From Actinomycetota bacterium (GTDB lineage: Bacteria; Actinomycetota; Thermoleophilia; Solirubrobacterales; Solirubrobacteraceae), in contig VAWY01000062.1 of NCBI GenBank assembly GCA_005888335.1, positions 1 to 23,423 on the forward strand: a stretch of 23,423 nucleotides of DNA, given 5' to 3'. The translations under genes were made by a program, and so were the position numbers. The notes under the pieces were generated by a model that saw only the letters and a program-made list of their open reading frames with translations, had not been told where the DNA came from and did no database searches. Positions 1 to 7,257 of the stretch are shown here, one piece after another; positions within the stretch are counted from its first letter, which is position 1, and every line of letters starts with the position of its first letter.

Positions 1-1
1 C

Positions 2-580
2 GACCGCGTCATCGGCGCGATGGATCGCAGCTTTACCGGCGGACACTGCGAGGTCGCGTTCGAGGACTGCCGGGTCAGCGACGACGCCGTTCTCGGTGAG
101 GTCGGCGAGGGCTACCGCTACGCCCAGGTCCGGCTCGCTCCCGCGCGCTTGACGCACTGCATGCGCTGGCTCGGCCTCGCCCGCCGCGCGCACGACATCG
201 CGCTGGACCGCGCGAGCGAGCGCGAGGCGTTCGGCCACAAGCTCGGCGAGCTCGGCATGGTCCAGGCGCTCATTGCCGACAACGTCATCGACCTGGAAAC
301 GAGCCGCGCTCTCATCCTGCGCTGCGCCTGGACCATCGACACCGGCGGTCACGCCGGCCGCGATTCGTCGATCGCCAAGGCACACGTGGGTGACGCGGTC
401 GGCCGCATCGTCGACCGTTCGGTGCAGATCTGCGGCAGCCTCGGTGTCAGTCACGACCTGCCGCTCGCACGCATCACCGCGGAGGTCCGCCCGTTCCGCA
501 TCTACGACGGACCCACGGAAACCCACAAATGGGCCATCGCCCGTCGCGCCCTGCGCGAGCGCGCGGGCGTCAGATCGTGA
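2..580 (+). CDS. Acyl-CoA dehydrogenase, C-terminal part (5' end outside window)
   Basis: The reading frame is open from the first bases, so only the last 192 residues are visible. They correspond to the C-terminal part of the acyl-CoA dehydrogenase fold: a beta-domain end (GGHCEVAFEDCRV), then the helical FAD/tetramer domain with SEREAFGHKLGELGMVQ, CGSLGVSHDLPLARI and the terminal IYDGPTETHKWAIARR. Family enzymes oxidise acyl-CoA thioesters to 2-enoyl-CoA with FAD and pass electrons to ETF. The wording resembles the ACAD10/ACAD11-like subgroup rather than short/medium-chain enzymes. The residue at the usual catalytic Glu position (IYEGT in medium-chain enzymes) is Asp (IYDGP), which I believe is common in the ACAD11-like group. 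The next gene starts 70 bp downstream on the same strand, so a catabolic operon is likely. Substrate cannot be told. Confidence 0.93.
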   Translation, partial: DRVIGAMDRSFTGGHCEVAFEDCRVSDDAVLGEVGEGYRYAQVRLAPARLTHCMRWLGLARRAHDIALDRASEREAFGHKLGELGMVQALIADNVIDLETSRALILRCAWTIDTGGHAGRDSSIAKAHVGDAVGRIVDRSVQICGSLGVSHDLPLARITAEVRPFRIYDGPTETHKWAIARRALRERAGVRS

Positions 581-650
581 CCGTTCAGCCAGCTACCCAG
601 GTTTCCCGGCGGGCCGGCGACGCCACATCCTTCGAGAAACGGATTGACAG

Positions 651-1643
651 ATGAAGCTCTCCTGCGTCTTCGCACCGCTGATGGACACTCCTGACCACAT
701 CGCCGTCGCTGAAAAGCTTGGCTTCGAGAGGGCCTGGATCTTCGACACGCCGCATCAGAGTCCCGACGTCTTCATGACGCTGGGTCGCGCTGCCGAGCGC
801 ACGGACCGGATCGGGCTCGGTCCGGGCGTCTTGGTACCGAGCCTTCGCCATCCCATGGTCGCCGCCGCGGCAACCGCGACACTCGCCAGCCTGGCGCCAG
901 GACGGGTGGCCGTCGCCTTCGGCACCGGGTTCACCGGACGCAGGGCAATGGGCCAGAAGGCCCTCACCTGGGAGTTCGTGTCGCGCTACATCGTCGCCTA
1001 CCGCGGGCTCATCAAGGGTGAGGTCGTCGACTGGGAGGGGGCCAAGATGAAGATGTTTGCTGCTGCGGATGATCTCGCGCACGTGGCGTCGGATGTACCG
1101 ATCCTCCTCTCGGCCCTCGGTCCCAAAGGCGAAGGGATCGCGCGATCGTTGGAGCTCGACGGCCTGATGTCCTTCGGTGCCGCGGTTCCGGGCATGGTGG
1201 ACTTCGATTGGAGCGTGCTCCAGGTTGGCGGCACCGTTGTCGACGACAACGAAGACCTGGACTCTGAACACGTTCGCTTGGCTGCGGGAGCAGCTTGGGC
1301 GATCAACTATCACGCGGCGCACGATTTCCAAGGTGGTCTCGAAGCGGTTCGCACGATGCCTGGCGGCAACGCATGGGCCGACGTGATCCAGAAAACCCCT
1401 GAAGACGACCGGCACTTCTCCATCCATGACGGTCACCTGATGCACCTCAACGAGGCCGACCAGGCCGCTTGGGGGCAAGGCGGCAGCTCGATCATCACGG
1501 ACGTGACCTTCACCGGCGACGCTGGACGACTTCGGGCACTGGTCGACGACTACGCCGACCAAGGCGTCACCGAACTCGCGGTCATGACGTCTGGACCAGA
1601 TATCCCAAGGGAGCTCGAGCGCTACGTCAACGCGCTCGCGTGA
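651..1643 (+). CDS. LLM-class (luciferase-like) flavin-dependent oxidoreductase
   Basis: A 330-residue protein of the bacterial luciferase-like monooxygenase superfamily, a cytoplasmic TIM barrel that uses FMN or coenzyme F420. Visible signatures are an N-terminal strand MKLSCVFAPL, the helix-strand AEKLGFERAWIFDTPHQSPDVFMTL, the TDRIGLGPGVLVPSLRHPMVAAA segment (a typical family motif with the cis-peptide region), and LASLAPGRVAVAFGTGFTGRRAMG, the hallmark beta-strand and loop near the flavin phosphate. Length matches the family. The ATG at 651 has only a weak ribosome site, but no better start is present. It lies between an acyl-CoA dehydrogenase and a serine hydrolase on the same strand, which fits breakdown of an ester or terpenoid-like substrate. 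Cofactor (FMN versus F420) and substrate are not resolved. Confidence 0.9.
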   Translation: MKLSCVFAPLMDTPDHIAVAEKLGFERAWIFDTPHQSPDVFMTLGRAAERTDRIGLGPGVLVPSLRHPMVAAAATATLASLAPGRVAVAFGTGFTGRRAMGQKALTWEFVSRYIVAYRGLIKGEVVDWEGAKMKMFAAADDLAHVASDVPILLSALGPKGEGIARSLELDGLMSFGAAVPGMVDFDWSVLQVGGTVVDDNEDLDSEHVRLAAGAAWAINYHAAHDFQGGLEAVRTMPGGNAWADVIQKTPEDDRHFSIHDGHLMHLNEADQAAWGQGGSSIITDVTFTGDAGRLRALVDDYADQGVTELAVMTSGPDIPRELERYVNALA

Positions 1644-1717
1644 GCCCGGATCGCATGAAACATCTGCGGCCCCCGGCATCGCGGGGTCCGGCGCACACCG
1701 AGCGAGGGAGAGAACTG

Positions 1718-2872
1718 ATGGCTTTTGATGGGTCAGCAATCGATCAGCTGCTGACGGGCGCCGTTGAACACGGCACCTACGAGGGTGTGGTCGCGACCGT
1801 CGTCGACCGCCACGGGGTGCTATACGAGGGCTCGGCCGGCACGGCGAGCCCCGACACGATGTTCCGCAACGCCTCGATGACCAAGGCCGTCGCGACGACC
1901 GCCGCGCTGCAGCTGCTCGAGCAGGGCCAGATCGCCCTCGATCAGCCGGTCGAGGAGATCCTGCCGGAGTTCGCCGAGCTCCAGGTGCTCGAGGCCGACG
2001 GCAGCCTGCGCCCGCCCGCGAGCAAGGCGACAATCCGCCAGCTGATGAGCCACACCGCTGGCCTGGGCTACTTCTTCCTCAACGAGGGTCTGCTCGCCTA
2101 CTGCGGCGCGAACGGCCTGCCCAGCGCCCTGAGCGGCGAGAAGGCGGCGCTGACTGCGCCGCTGATCAACGACCCGGGCACGATCTGGGAGTACGGCGTC
2201 AACACCGACTGGCTCGGTCTGGTCGTCGAGAAGGTCAGCGGGCAGAGTCTCGGCGCCTACCTGGCACAGCACGTCTGGGGGCCGCTCAACATGACCGACT
2301 CGACCTTCTCTCCCAGCGACGAACAGCGCTCCCGACTGATGCCGATCCGAATGCGCGCCGCCGACGGCTCGCTGCAGCCCACCGACCTCGACCTGCCGGC
2401 AGAGTTCGAATGGGAGGCCGGCGGGCACGGCTCCTACGGCACCGCGCGCGACTACGGCCGCTTCATCCGCGGTTGGCTGGGCGACGGCGAGCTTGACGGC
2501 ACGCGCATCCTCAAGCCCGAGACTGTCGAGCTCGCGCTGCAGGACCACATCGAGGCCATCCCGATGCCCGAGATCATGAAGTCCTGCGTGCCTGAGTTGT
2601 CCAACGACGTCCCGTCGCTGCCATTCCCGCAGGGCTGGGGGCTCGGGTTCCACCTCACGAAGGTCGACCTGCCGGGCATGCGCAGCGCCGGGACCGGCGA
2701 TTGGGCGGGGATCTTCAACACCTACTACTGGATCGACCGCTCCGCCGGCGTGGGCGCAGCGATCATGACCCAGGTCCTGCCGTTCTTCGACGCGAAGGTC
2801 GTCGAGGCGCTGCTCGGCTTCGAGGTCGCGGTCTACGCGCAGGTCGGCGCGGCCGTCGCGCCTATCGGTTGA
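1718..2872 (+). CDS. Serine hydrolase of the class C beta-lactamase/EstB type
   Basis: A 384-residue penicillin-binding-protein-fold serine hydrolase. The nucleophile motif S-x-x-K is at residues 53-56 (NASMTKAV), the helix [11 protein letters not shown] follows at about 109-119, and the second-motif Tyr is probably Y159 in EYGVN. The C-terminal [17 protein letters not shown] corresponds to the third active-site strand. This arrangement and the absence of a signal peptide fit cytoplasmic EstB-like esterases or transesterases (acyl-Ser intermediate) better than true beta-lactamases. ATG 1718 was chosen because GAGGGAGAG lies just upstream; the frame is open further upstream but that part overlaps the preceding gene and is not protein-like. 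Its stop overlaps by 11 bp the stop of a decayed aldo/keto reductase on the other strand. Probably co-transcribed with the two genes upstream. Confidence 0.92.
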   Translation: MAFDGSAIDQLLTGAVEHGTYEGVVATVVDRHGVLYEGSAGTASPDTMFRNASMTKAVATTAALQLLEQGQIALDQPVEEILPEFAELQVLEADGSLRPPASKATIRQLMSHTAGLGYFFLNEGLLAYCGANGLPSALSGEKAALTAPLINDPGTIWEYGVNTDWLGLVVEKVSGQSLGAYLAQHVWGPLNMTDSTFSPSDEQRSRLMPIRMRAADGSLQPTDLDLPAEFEWEAGGHGSYGTARDYGRFIRGWLGDGELDGTRILKPETVELALQDHIEAIPMPEIMKSCVPELSNDVPSLPFPQGWGLGFHLTKVDLPGMRSAGTGDWAGIFNTYYWIDRSAGVGAAIMTQVLPFFDAKVVEALLGFEVAVYAQVGAAVAPIG

Positions 2873-2978
2873 CCATCGACATGTCCGGATAGCGGTCGCC
2901 GGCGGGGGCGCCGGCGGCGTCGATGCGCCCGAGGTCGTCGGCCTCGAGCACTATGTCCAGCGCGCCGACGTTTCGCCG
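2865..2978 (-). pseudogene. Aldo/keto reductase, C-terminal relic
   Basis: The minus strand encodes 38 residues that read like the end of a bacterial aldo/keto reductase: [18 protein letters not shown], then [18 protein letters not shown] and a TAG stop at 2862-2864. The alternation of (D/E)-L-x-x-I-D and a terminal DRYPxxMxxVNR is characteristic of AKR tails. Upstream of this point the frame loses all similarity and no TIM-barrel motifs (for example the catalytic Asp-Tyr-Lys-His region) are found in any frame. About 290 residues are missing, so this is a 5'-deleted remnant. The stop codons of this relic and of the serine hydrolase overlap, suggesting the two genes once lay tail to tail. Confidence 0.75.
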
Positions 2979-3474
2979 GCAACTCGCTCCGTGACGCCTT
3001 GCCGCTCTTGGGCCCGCACGAGCAAAGGCGCAGCGTCCTGACGATCCGAGCCGAGCATGACGGGACGATTGCCCGGCGCGTACCTGTTCGTGATCCGGTC
3101 GGCGTCTACCGGGCCCGTCACGCTGGTCCTCGCCGACCGGTCGGGGCGCTCCTGCGAGCCGCTGGCGCCGCCGACACGCGCGAGCTCCAGGACGTGTACG
3201 CAGCTGGCGCAGGCTGGTCACTTCTAACCCGCACGGGACGCATGGCGACCGCGATCTTCAAGCGTGCACGTCAAGCCCCGCTCAGCGGGTACCTTCGGCC
3301 ACGGTCGGCGACCTTCATCGATGGTGTTATCTGCCGCCCGCAAGGTCGCGGCAATCAAGCCCATGACGGCGGCCATGGGATTCTCCCCGTCGGCGACATC
3401 GGAAGTCCCCACGGACGGTCGTTCAGAGGATCTCCGCCCGGGGCCATCGGTTCTCCCCACGATCCGTCTCGCGC
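2979..3474. other. Intergenic stretch without a supported gene
   Basis: About 500 bp between the aldo/keto reductase relic and the alpha/beta hydrolase. Frames are open on both strands because of high GC, but none has convincing composition or a known motif. A 56-codon + strand frame at 3057-3227 begins plausibly ([15 protein letters not shown]) but has no good ribosome site. I take the stretch to be decayed coding DNA left by the same deletion that removed most of the aldo/keto reductase. Confidence 0.5.
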
Positions 3475-4242
3475 TCACGCGTTGGTTCGGGCAGCGGCAG
3501 TCTCGATGTGACTCACGATCGCGTCGTTCACCGCGTCGCGATGGGTCAGCGGCCCCATGTGGCCAGCGCCCCCGATGGTCTGGAGGCGCACGTCAGGCAC
3601 GCCCCGCGCGACGAGCGCGCTTGCCCGTCGCGCGGCTAGCGGGCTCGTGTCGCCGTGCAGGATGAGCAGCGGCGCGGAGATCGACCGGTACTCGGCGACG
3701 GGGGTGCGGTCGGCGGCAAGCGCCGACGCCGTCCCGGCCACCGCGGCGGCCGAGGCCCGAAACGATGCTTGCCCTCCCTCACCCAGAGCGTTCCAGGCAC
3801 CCTCGCCGCTCCAGTAGTCGACGAAGAGGCGCAGCCACGCCTCGGTCCCGAGCGCGGCGGGATCAGTGAACGATGGGTCGCCGAGGAGACGGTCGAGGTC
3901 GCGCAGGCCGTCCCGATCCTGTGCGTCGAACAGCGTCCCCAGTGCGATCGGCTCATAGACAGAAACCGACGCGATGTCGGTGCGCCCGCGCGCGACGAGC
4001 AGCGCGATCAGTCCCCCGTACGAATGCCCGACGAGGTGGGTCCGGCCCTCGATCAAGGCCTCGACCGACGCGACATCGAACGCGAAGTCCACCACCGGCC
4101 GATCCGGCCACGCCGGGCCGTCCCCGTGCCCGCGGAAGTCGGGTGCGAGGACGTCCAGCCCGGCACCGCGCAGCCGATCGACCAGCCGCCTCCATTGACG
4201 CGACGACATCCCGCCGCTGTGAAGAACGATCACGCGATCCAT
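3475..4242 (-). CDS. Alpha/beta hydrolase
   Basis: A 255-residue alpha/beta-hydrolase-fold protein, probably a cytoplasmic esterase or related C-X bond hydrolase. It shows the oxyanion-strand region VIVLHSGGMSSRQW near the start, the DFRGHGDG turn at about 35-42, the nucleophile elbow GHSYGG with Ser74, a late acidic residue in LILHGDTSP, and the catalytic His in GGAGHMGP. All three triad members are therefore present. The frame extends upstream to a TTG at 4269, but the ATG at 4242 places the first beta strand in the usual position; an in-frame GTG at 4251 is an alternative. It is a single gene with a 110-240 bp gap on either side. Substrate unknown. Confidence 0.88.
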   Translation of the reverse strand: MDRVIVLHSGGMSSRQWRRLVDRLRGAGLDVLAPDFRGHGDGPAWPDRPVVDFAFDVASVEALIEGRTHLVGHSYGGLIALLVARGRTDIASVSVYEPIALGTLFDAQDRDGLRDLDRLLGDPSFTDPAALGTEAWLRLFVDYWSGEGAWNALGEGGQASFRASAAAVAGTASALAADRTPVAEYRSISAPLLILHGDTSPLAARRASALVARGVPDVRLQTIGGAGHMGPLTHRDAVNDAIVSHIETAAARTNA

Positions 4243-4331
4243 CCCGGGCACGATAGTTGCGTCACGCAAGCTTAGGAAACGCTTGCAGGGCGTCCACGGT
4301 GCTGGAGTTCCATACCAAGTCGGTCGCGGGA

Positions 4332-4355
4332 TTGAGCGTCTGACACGACGCTCAA
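4332..4355. terminator. 9-bp perfect inverted repeat, possible terminator of the element
   Basis: TTGAGCGTC at 4332-4340 and GACGCTCAA at 4347-4355 are perfect inverted copies separated by 6 nt. The site lies 28 bp beyond the stop of the small Cys-motif gene on the minus strand and 90 bp before the alpha/beta hydrolase start. No T-run follows on either strand, so it may instead be an operator. Confidence 0.4.
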
Positions 4356-4383
4356 CGCACGCGTGGCACCAAGCGAAGTGGCT

Positions 4384-4641
4384 CTATCCCCACCCGCGCT
4401 CCTCATCGCGGCGCCACTCGCGCTCGCCGCGCTGCCGGTCGCCGTATGACCAGCGCTTGTCGGGATGGCAGACCCCGCACCGCGCGCGGTGGCAGCCGAG
4501 GTACCACTGCTCGTCGTCGAGGCGGCCACGGACGAGATCCCGGGCGTCCGCCCATCCAAGCGTGCGCGCGGTGCGGCGCCGCTTGGCGATGATGCGATCG
4601 GTGTGGAAGCGCCGGCGGGCGGCGCTGGGACGGGACGGCAT
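4384..4641 (-). CDS. Small basic protein with C-x4-C-x2-C motif (mobile-element-associated type)
   Basis: An 85-residue, highly charged protein. Evidence that it is real: an ATG with a strong GAAGGAG site 6 nt upstream, and a clear conserved-looking core, RFHTDRIIAKRRRTARTLGW followed by QWYLGCHRARCGVCHPDKRW and an Arg/Glu-rich tail. Cys50, Cys55, Cys58 and His59 could bind a metal, giving a small zinc-ribbon-like knuckle; this is inference. I recall short hypothetical proteins with the LGCxxxxCxxCHPxK pattern near integrases in related GC-rich actinobacteria, but I cannot name a family. It is downstream of, and co-oriented with, the tyrosine recombinase at a distance of 307 bp, which suggests it belongs to the same element. 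A DNA- or RNA-binding role is possible; no function is assigned. Confidence 0.7.
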   Translation of the reverse strand: MPSRPSAARRRFHTDRIIAKRRRTARTLGWADARDLVRGRLDDEQWYLGCHRARCGVCHPDKRWSYGDRQRGEREWRRDEERGWG

Positions 4642-4660
4642 GGCGCTCCTTCACGAGGAC

Positions 4661-4684
4661 GCCCACCGGCCCGAGCCGGTGGGC
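4661..4684 (-). promoter_or_regulatory. 10-bp hairpin directly upstream of the small gene's ribosome site
   Basis: GCCCACCGGC at 4661-4670 and GCCGGTGGGC at 4675-4684 form a perfect 10-bp stem with a 4-nt loop. In the minus-strand transcript it sits 10 bases before the GAAGGAG site of the gene starting at 4641. It could terminate read-through from the integrase, protect the transcript end or control translation. No T-run follows. Confidence 0.5.
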
Positions 4685-4948
4685 TACGTTGTGAAGAGCG
4701 CGCCCAGTCGCATCCCGAGCAACGGTACCGCGCGCACCCGGGCCCGGCCACGGCGGCCCGCCCGACGGCGCCCCGGAAGCGCCGGGCAGTTTGTGGGATG
4801 AACCCCGATTCATCCGACAATTGGGCCTGAAAAGTCACGCAATAGCGACTGTTTGCCGAGCCCCGGTCCTGCATCAAAAGTGCTGTCACGGCAACTGGGT
4901 GCCCGACTGAGTGATCCTGAGGCGGGCTGACTTCGACGGAGTCTGGGA
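4685..4948. other. Non-coding stretch between integrase and small gene, with inverted repeats
   Basis: About 260 bp with a locally lower GC part (4800-4900). It holds a 7-bp perfect inverted repeat, GGATGAA (4796-4802) and TTCATCC (4809-4815), with a 6-nt loop. No open frame looks like protein. It may hold the promoter of the small gene or a recombinase-binding site; neither can be shown. Confidence 0.4.
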
Positions 4949-6082
4949 TCAGTTGGTTCCGAGGCTGAGGTGAGGACCGAGGCTGTCGTCGAAGAGGTGG
5001 CCGTAGTTGTCCAGCGTGAACGCCGCGGAGTGATGACCCATCCAGCGCTGCAGACGCAATGGGCTGGCCCCGGCATCGATGAGTAGCGCGGCGCAGGTAT
5101 GGCGCAGCGTGTGACAGCGCGCCCACGGCACCCCCGCCCGGTCGGCGGCCGGGATCACGACGCGGTAGCGCAGATTGCCCGGCCGCAAGGTCGCGCCCCG
5201 GGCGCCGACGAACAGCAACTCGGTTTCACCGCGATCGGCTGCGAGCGCGGCGAGCCGCCGGGCGAGGTTACGACTGATCGGGATCGTGCGCCTGCCGTAC
5301 CGCGACTTCGGGCCGGTCAGCTGGCCGTTGACGATCGCGCGGCGCACATGGATCCGCGGCTGCGCTTGGTCGAGGTCGGCGTCCATCATCCGCAGTGCGA
5401 TCGCCTCGGAGATGCGCAGGCCGGTCGACGCCAGCAGCTCGAAGAGCGGCCGCCACTCGTCGGGGATCTCTTCCAGCAGCCGAGCGAGCTGCTTCCGCGT
5501 GAGAAAGCGGCGCTCATCGAACTCGTACGCGCGGCCGCGGCGACGCCGCGGCAACAAGATCATGGGCTCCGAACCATCGCCGAGCAGTCCAGCTCGAGCG
5601 GCGTGACGCAGGCATGACTGCAGCGGCAGCACCGCGTTTCGCACCGACCGGTCGCAGAGCCGGTGACCGTCCTCGTCGATCAGCCGGCACAACCAGTCGA
5701 CAAACGCGCGGGCGCGAGGCTCGTCGATATCGCGCAGGTGTGTGTCGGGCTCGAAGTACGCGAGGGCGTAGCTGATCAGCAGCCGCCGGTACTCACGACG
5801 GGTGCGGTCGTTGATCACGTCGTTGGCGCCGCGCCCGGCGTAATGGTCGACCCACTCCAGCGCGTAGCTGTGCAGCGTCGGCCCGGCGCGCCGGCTCGCC
5901 TCCTCGGCGCTGCGCCGGATCTTGATCTCCCGCGCCTCGCGAAACGTCGCCGCAAACTCCTTGCGCTGGCGGCCGTCCTGGCGGTAGACCGCCACCCAGC
6001 GCGACCCTCGCTGATAGACCCCAGGGTGCGAGGTCGTCCTCAGCGCCTTGGAGTGTTGCCCTGTTGCCCCCGCTGTTGCCAT
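4949..6082 (-). CDS. Tyrosine recombinase / phage-type integrase
   Basis: A 377-residue site-specific recombinase. The N-terminal part has an arm-binding-like segment (GVYQRGSRWVAVYRQDGRQRK, about 21-41), followed by a core-binding SAM-like domain (about 68-165) and the C-terminal catalytic domain. All catalytic residues are visible: Arg223 in STGLRISEA, Lys259 in GPKSRYGRRTIPI, His324 and Arg327 in HTLRHTCA, His350 in WMGHHS, and the nucleophile Tyr360 in LDNYGHLF. The protein thus looks catalytically complete. The start ATG lies 67 bp beyond the 3' end of tRNA-Arg, the usual place for an integrase whose attachment site is the tRNA T-arm/acceptor end. No excisionase gene is visible next to it. 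The rest of the element, if present, would extend to lower coordinates, but only the small Cys-motif gene is seen there. Confidence 0.96.
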   Translation of the reverse strand: MATAGATGQHSKALRTTSHPGVYQRGSRWVAVYRQDGRQRKEFAATFREAREIKIRRSAEEASRRAGPTLHSYALEWVDHYAGRGANDVINDRTRREYRRLLISYALAYFEPDTHLRDIDEPRARAFVDWLCRLIDEDGHRLCDRSVRNAVLPLQSCLRHAARAGLLGDGSEPMILLPRRRRGRAYEFDERRFLTRKQLARLLEEIPDEWRPLFELLASTGLRISEAIALRMMDADLDQAQPRIHVRRAIVNGQLTGPKSRYGRRTIPISRNLARRLAALAADRGETELLFVGARGATLRPGNLRYRVVIPAADRAGVPWARCHTLRHTCAALLIDAGASPLRLQRWMGHHSAAFTLDNYGHLFDDSLGPHLSLGTN

Positions 6083-6148
6083 CCAGTGAGCACATCAGGG
6101 CGGGCCGGAAACCGCCAGTGTGCAGGCGAGTCCCGACCAGAGACGAAG

Positions 6149-6781
<633 letters not shown>

Positions 6782-6782
<1 letters not shown>

Positions 6783-7186
6783 TAGGCGCCGAGGGCCTCG
6801 GCGAGAGCGCCGCGGTGCGCTGGGCGCGCGGTCTTGTAGCGGGCGCGGCCCGCGTCGGTGAGGCGGACGTAGATCCCGCGGCGGTCCTCGGTGCACATGT
6901 GGCGGACGACGAGACCGTCGCGCTCGAGGCGGGCCACGACGCGCGACAGGGCGCTCTGGCTCAGGTGCACCGCGGCGCCGAGGTCCTGCATGCGCCGTTC
7001 GGTTGTCTCATCGCCGGCCAGTCGCTCGAGCACCTCGTACTCGCTGACCCCGAGGCCGTGGTCTTTCAGCGCGCGCTCGAGCGCGCAGTGGGTTCGAGCA
7101 TGCTGGTCCAGCAGGCCCCGCCAGGCATCGACCAGATGCTCCTCAGAGGCGCGCTCGACGGGGTTCACGGCCGGGCATTTTAGCAT
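6782..7186 (-). CDS. MarR-family transcriptional regulator
   Basis: A 134-residue winged-helix regulator. The dimer helix (EEHLVDAWRGLLDQH) is followed by GLGVSEYEVLERLA, the recognition region MQDLGAAVHLSQSALSRVVARLERDGLV and the wing CTEDRRGIYVRLTDAGRARY, all typical of MarR proteins. It probably represses itself and the divergent MFS exporter from the shared 71-bp intergenic region and is released by a small lipophilic ligand. A TAATAT -10 element ends 8 nt before the ATG at 7186, so the transcript may be leaderless; no Shine-Dalgarno sequence is present. It overlaps the DUF488 start by one base. Confidence 0.95.
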
Positions 7187-7194
7187 GTACAGGG

Positions 7195-7200
7195 ATATTA
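7195..7200 (-). promoter_or_regulatory. Candidate -10 box of the marR promoter
   Basis: TAATAT on the minus strand, 8 nt before the marR ATG. A start of transcription 6-8 nt downstream would fall at or next to the start codon, giving a leaderless message. No good -35 box is seen. Confidence 0.45.
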
Positions 7201-7214
7201 TGCGTTCTCAACAT

Positions 7215-7248
7215 ATGCACTTGCAGTTCATGCACGTGCATGTATTGT
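7215..7248 (+). promoter_or_regulatory. MarR operator and MFS promoter region with 14-bp palindrome
   Basis: CATGCACGTGCATG at 7229-7242 is a perfect 14-bp palindrome. Its half ATGCACGTGCA (7230-7240) recurs as ATGCACTTGCA at 7215-7225, 15 bp upstream. For the exporter, TTGCAG (7221-7226) and TATTGT (7243-7248) are spaced 16 bp, so the palindrome fills the spacer between -35 and -10. A MarR dimer bound here would block the promoter. Binding by the adjacent MarR is inference from position and symmetry. Confidence 0.6.
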
Positions 7249-7257
7249 TCTCGTCGC

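Noticed and set aside
585..2033. Long minus-strand open frame (482 codons) opposite the luciferase-like gene
   Set aside because: Shadow of the real + strand genes in GC-rich DNA; Arg/His/Pro-rich composition and no motifs.
3057..3227. 56-codon + strand frame beginning [15 protein letters not shown]
   Set aside because: No ribosome site, no known relatives that I recognise, lies in decayed DNA. Possible but not supported.
4403..4813. 136-codon minus-strand frame overlapping the small Cys-motif gene
   Set aside because: The alternative frame has a strong ribosome site and a structured Cys motif; this one is low-complexity Arg/Pro.
7240..7257. Upstream in-frame ATG for the exporter
   Set aside because: It lies within the palindrome and before the best -10 box.
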